DNA from: Pseudoxanthomonas sp.
Lineage (GTDB): Bacteria > Pseudomonadota > Gammaproteobacteria > Xanthomonadales > Xanthomonadaceae
Direction: 5' to 3'
Assembly (NCBI RefSeq): GCF_002863005.1
Contig: NZ_PKDG01000018.1
Span: forward strand, 124,001-188,000
DNA length: 64,000 nt
The notes under the pieces were generated by a model, which saw only the letters and a program-made list of their open reading frames with translations, searched no databases and was not told where the DNA came from. A program made the position numbers and the translations under genes. Below are positions 61,317-64,000 of the stretch, in pieces (within the stretch, counting starts at the first letter, position 1; each line of letters starts with the position of its first letter).

Positions 61317-61627
61317 CATTTTCCTTTTCCGAACGGTACGCACCCACCGTGCATGCGCATGGGCGTGGCGTCGTGGACGGACCTTCCCGACGCCTGTGCG
61401 CGCATGCCGGCGATGCCGTGCTTTCGCCTGTTTTTCCGTACGGAACGCGCGTTACGGCGGGTCGCGGAAATATGCATGAATACGTATGCAGGGCGATTTG
61501 TGCGACTGCGTGCGCCACTACCATGGCCGCACGTTCCGGGGCCCCGTGTCCCGGCGTGTAAGACCCGGGCGATCGCATGGCGCGACGCACCCGGTTCGTC
61601 GCATACAACGTCCTTGGAGAGGGGAAC
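61317..61627 (+). promoter_or_regulatory. Upstream region of the TonB receptor with the shared 17-bp operator (311 bp)
   Basis: GCATGAATACGTATGCA at 61474-61490 is the exact reverse complement of the site at 59580-59596. TCCGTACGGA at 61435-61444 is another palindrome. GGAGAGGGG at about 61616-61624 is a strong ribosome-binding site for the receptor. No gene is seen; a clear -35/-10 pair was not found. Confidence 0.72.
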
Positions 61628-64000
61628 ATGCAACTCAAGCGCAACCTGCTGAGCGCGGCGTTGGCGTCTGCCATCGCGCTCACCGCGACCGGTGTGAACG
61701 CCCAGACCGCCGCCACGACCGAACAACAGACCCAACAGGCCGATGCCACCGAGCTCGATACGGTGGTCGTGACCGGCATCCGTCGCGGCATCGAGAGCGC
61801 GATCTCGGTCAAGCGCGATTCCACGTCCATCGTCGAAGCCATTTCGGCCGAAGACATCGGCAAGCTGCCTGACGTCAGCATCGCCGAATCGCTGGCGCGC
61901 CTGCCTGGCCTCGCGGCGCAGCGCGTCGCCGGCCGTGCGCAGGTGATCAGCGTGCGTGGCCTGTCGCCCGACTTCTCCACCACGCTGCTGAACGGTCGCG
62001 AGATGGTCAGCACCGGCGACAACCGCAGCGTCGAGTTCGACCAGTACCCGTCCGAGCTCGTCAGCGGCGTCACCGTGTACAAGACGCCCGATGCCGGCCT
62101 GGTCGGCCAGGGCCTGTCGGGTACCGTCGACATGCAGACCGTGCGTCCGCTGAGCTTCGATGCACCGGTCGGCGCCGTCGGCATCCGCGGCCAGCGTAAC
62201 TCGCTGGGCAATGCCGCCGATGCGTCCGGCTACGGCGAGCGCATCAACGCCAGCTACATCACCCAGAACGAAGCGCGCACCTTCGGTTTCTCGATCGGCT
62301 ACTCGCACGCGACCACGCCGATCCAGGAAAACCAGGTCGGCCTGTACGAGCCGTGGCAGGCCATCGGCGACAACTGGCGCCCGGGCGTGCCGGCAGGCAC
62401 GTTCTACTCCGACGGCATCAAGGCGCTGCGCCGGACCGGCGAAACCAAGCGCGATGGCGTGATGGCCACGCTGCAGTTCCGTCCGTCCAACGCCTGGACC
62501 AGCACGCTGGACCTGTTCCACTCCGAAGCCGAGCAGGTCAGCACCGCGAACCAGTTCGAAGTGCACATCGGCGACTACAACGGCGGCTATGGTCGCCTGG
62601 ACGTCGACAACCCGGTCATCAACGGCAACGACACGTTCACCGGCGGCACGGCCAACAACGTGTACCCGCTGGTGCGCGGCATGTACAACTACCGCGAAGA
62701 CGAGATCAACGCCTTCGGCTGGAACAACGAGTTCAATGTCGGTTCGGTGCGCCTGACCGCCGACGTCAGCTGGTCGAAGACCAAGCGCGACGAGATCAAC
62801 CTCGAGAACAACACCCAGCGCCTGCCGGCGCCGCAGCTGGATTCGGTGGACCTGACGTTCCGTTCGGGCGGCTTCTCGCAGATCAACCCGGGCTTCGACT
62901 ACTCGGATCCGTCGCAACTGTTCCTGGCCAACACGATCTACGGCTCGGGCTACGGCAAGACCCCGAAGGTCGAGGACGAACTGAAGGGCGTCAAGCTGGC
63001 GGCGTCGTTCCCGCTGCCGGAAGCGCTGGGCTGGTTCACCGATCTCGATGTCGGCCTGAACTATGCCGATCGCGAGAAGAGCAAGCGCCAGCCCGAGGGC
63101 AACATCAACCTCGGCGCACAGGGCGTCACCGCCGTCGGGTCCGACCTGCAGTACGGCCTGGTGGACCTGCGGTTCGCCGGCATCGGCTACATCCCGTCCT
63201 GGAACGTGCCGGCTGCGGTCGCGCGCTACATGACGTTCAATCCCGTCGACGATCTGTCTTACCTGATTCCCAAGGCATGGGACGTCAACGAGAAGATCTC
63301 CACGGGCTTCGCACGCGCCAACCTCGATACCGAATGGGGTTCCGTGCCGGTGCGCGGCAACATCGGCGTGCAGATCCAGCACGTCGACCAGTCGTCGACG
63401 TCGCGCTACTGGGACAGCACCCAGCCGGCGGGCAGCAACGTGCAGCCGGTCGAGCGTGGCAAGACCTACACCGAAGTGCTGCCCAGCATGAACCTGGCGT
63501 TCTCGCTGCCGGCCGATCAGACGCTGCGCGTCGGCCTGGCCGAGCAGGTGGCCCGTCCGCGCGTGGATGAGCTGCGCGCTTCGCTGGAGTTCGGCGTCAA
63601 TACCGCGACCGGCGAGCCGGGCGGCAGCGGCGGCAACCCGGAACTGGAGCCCTGGCGCGCCTACGCCTTCGACCTGTCGTACGAAAAGTACTTCGGCACG
63701 AAGGCGTACGTGGCCGCGGCGTTCTTCTACAAGGACCTGCGCACCTACATCTACACGGAATCGCGCGACGGCTTCGACTTCAGCGACTTCCTGGTCGACT
63801 ACGTGCCCGGTCCGGGCGAGCCGCCGACGCAGAGCACCGGTCGCTTCACCGCGCCCTACAACGGCAAGGGCGGCAAGATGCAGGGCATCGAGCTGACCGC
63901 ATCGCTGCCGCTCGACCTGTTCAGCGACGCGCTGGAAGGCTTCGGCGTGATCGCCAGCGCGAGCTTCAACGACAGCGACATCACCATCCCGCCGCCGCCG
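61628..64000 (+). CDS. TonB-dependent receptor, maltodextrin type (3' end outside window)
   Basis: 791 codons without a stop, cut by the window end. A signal peptide ends at VNAQTA. TonB-box/plug start is ELDTVVVTGIRRGIESAISVK, and KRDSTSIVEAISAEDIGKLPDVSIAESLARLPGLAAQR plus GLVGQGLSGTVDMQTVRPL are marks of the Caulobacter-type receptors (TIGR01782-like) that import maltodextrins and other glycans (MalA of Caulobacter). It follows the alpha-glucosidase and carries the shared operator upstream, so it is the outer-membrane entry of the maltodextrin locus. Confidence 0.9.
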   Translation, partial: MQLKRNLLSAALASAIALTATGVNAQTAATTEQQTQQADATELDTVVVTGIRRGIESAISVKRDSTSIVEAISAEDIGKLPDVSIAESLARLPGLAAQRVAGRAQVISVRGLSPDFSTTLLNGREMVSTGDNRSVEFDQYPSELVSGVTVYKTPDAGLVGQGLSGTVDMQTVRPLSFDAPVGAVGIRGQRNSLGNAADASGYGERINASYITQNEARTFGFSIGYSHATTPIQENQVGLYEPWQAIGDNWRPGVPAGTFYSDGIKALRRTGETKRDGVMATLQFRPSNAWTSTLDLFHSEAEQVSTANQFEVHIGDYNGGYGRLDVDNPVINGNDTFTGGTANNVYPLVRGMYNYREDEINAFGWNNEFNVGSVRLTADVSWSKTKRDEINLENNTQRLPAPQLDSVDLTFRSGGFSQINPGFDYSDPSQLFLANTIYGSGYGKTPKVEDELKGVKLAASFPLPEALGWFTDLDVGLNYADREKSKRQPEGNINLGAQGVTAVGSDLQYGLVDLRFAGIGYIPSWNVPAAVARYMTFNPVDDLSYLIPKAWDVNEKISTGFARANLDTEWGSVPVRGNIGVQIQHVDQSSTSRYWDSTQPAGSNVQPVERGKTYTEVLPSMNLAFSLPADQTLRVGLAEQVARPRVDELRASLEFGVNTATGEPGGSGGNPELEPWRAYAFDLSYEKYFGTKAYVAAAFFYKDLRTYIYTESRDGFDFSDFLVDYVPGPGEPPTQSTGRFTAPYNGKGGKMQGIELTASLPLDLFSDALEGFGVIASASFNDSDITIPPPP

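Noticed and set aside
1-64000. CRISPR array, prophage, integron or insertion sequence
   Set aside because: No regularly spaced direct repeats, transposase, integrase or phage structural genes were seen. Repeats found are palindromic hairpins and one tandem duplication.

Overview
The window is GC-rich, gene-dense DNA from a gammaproteobacterium of the family Xanthomonadaceae; a Pseudoxanthomonas/Stenotrophomonas/Xanthomonas-type chromosome fits best. The basis is gene content recognised from protein sequence: a thr operon with an ITTITTLT leader, a RegB/RegA pair, a TonB-receptor-centred maltodextrin locus, a BigR sulfide module and a DesT-DesCB desaturase module. It looks chromosomal. I see no integrase, transposase, phage gene, plasmid gene or CRISPR array. 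The first gene (rlmD) and the last (a TonB-dependent receptor) are cut by the window edges.

Layout. 0-5.3 kb: rlmD end, a CYTH protein, a DUF2256 mini-gene overlapping an Fe-S photolyase, and a nagZ-hpt-MTIP salvage operon. 5.3-9.1 kb: cold-shock protein with promoter and terminator, FAD monooxygenase, aidB and an L,D-transpeptidase. 9.1-12.1 kb: a TetR repressor divergent from a ferredoxin-reductase/desaturase pair, with a palindromic operator between them. 12.2-16.4 kb (minus strand): ABC exporter, then an overlapping ECF sigma / anti-sigma-like / YigZ operon. 16.6-23.2 kb: a GAF-GAF-GGDEF-EAL protein, a von Willebrand lipoprotein, an RraB-like protein and xseA. 23.3-28.1 kb: a His/Cys-containing lipoprotein, a DUF2946 protein, a siderophore-type TonB receptor and a Met/Gly-tailed membrane protein. 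28.1-32 kb: RegA/RegB, divergent ispG, and a PAP2 phosphatase.

31.9-32.5 kb holds a decaying tandem duplication of about 300 bp built around a hairpin repeat. 32.4-39.5 kb: a pectinacetylesterase-like hydrolase with a helical partner, a DedA-rhodanese fusion, and a divergent FHA-GGDEF / Ser-Thr kinase pair. 39.5-44.5 kb (minus strand): pyrD-murB-eamA, a DUF4190 protein and an ALDH7-type dehydrogenase. Then come tRNA-Arg(CCT), a GNAT protein and the thrLABC operon with a predicted attenuator. 50.7-54.9 kb: two more YkuD-type proteins and a persulfide dioxygenase / BigR / rhodanese / OsmC sulfide module with an AT-rich operator. 55-64 kb: LacI regulator, alpha-amylase, sugar transporter, alpha-glucosidase and TonB receptor, forming a maltodextrin utilisation locus. 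A 17-bp site is shared, in opposite orientation, upstream of the glucosidase and the receptor.

Items most worth a second look are: the TonB-box/plug-like motif in two non-receptor envelope proteins (an anti-sigma-like protein and a vWA lipoprotein); the hairpin-centred duplication and the wider hairpin family; the shared maltodextrin operator; the thr leader; and several promoters whose -10 box lies exactly six bases before the start codon, predicting leaderless mRNAs. I found nothing I can call a wholly new defence or mobile system.
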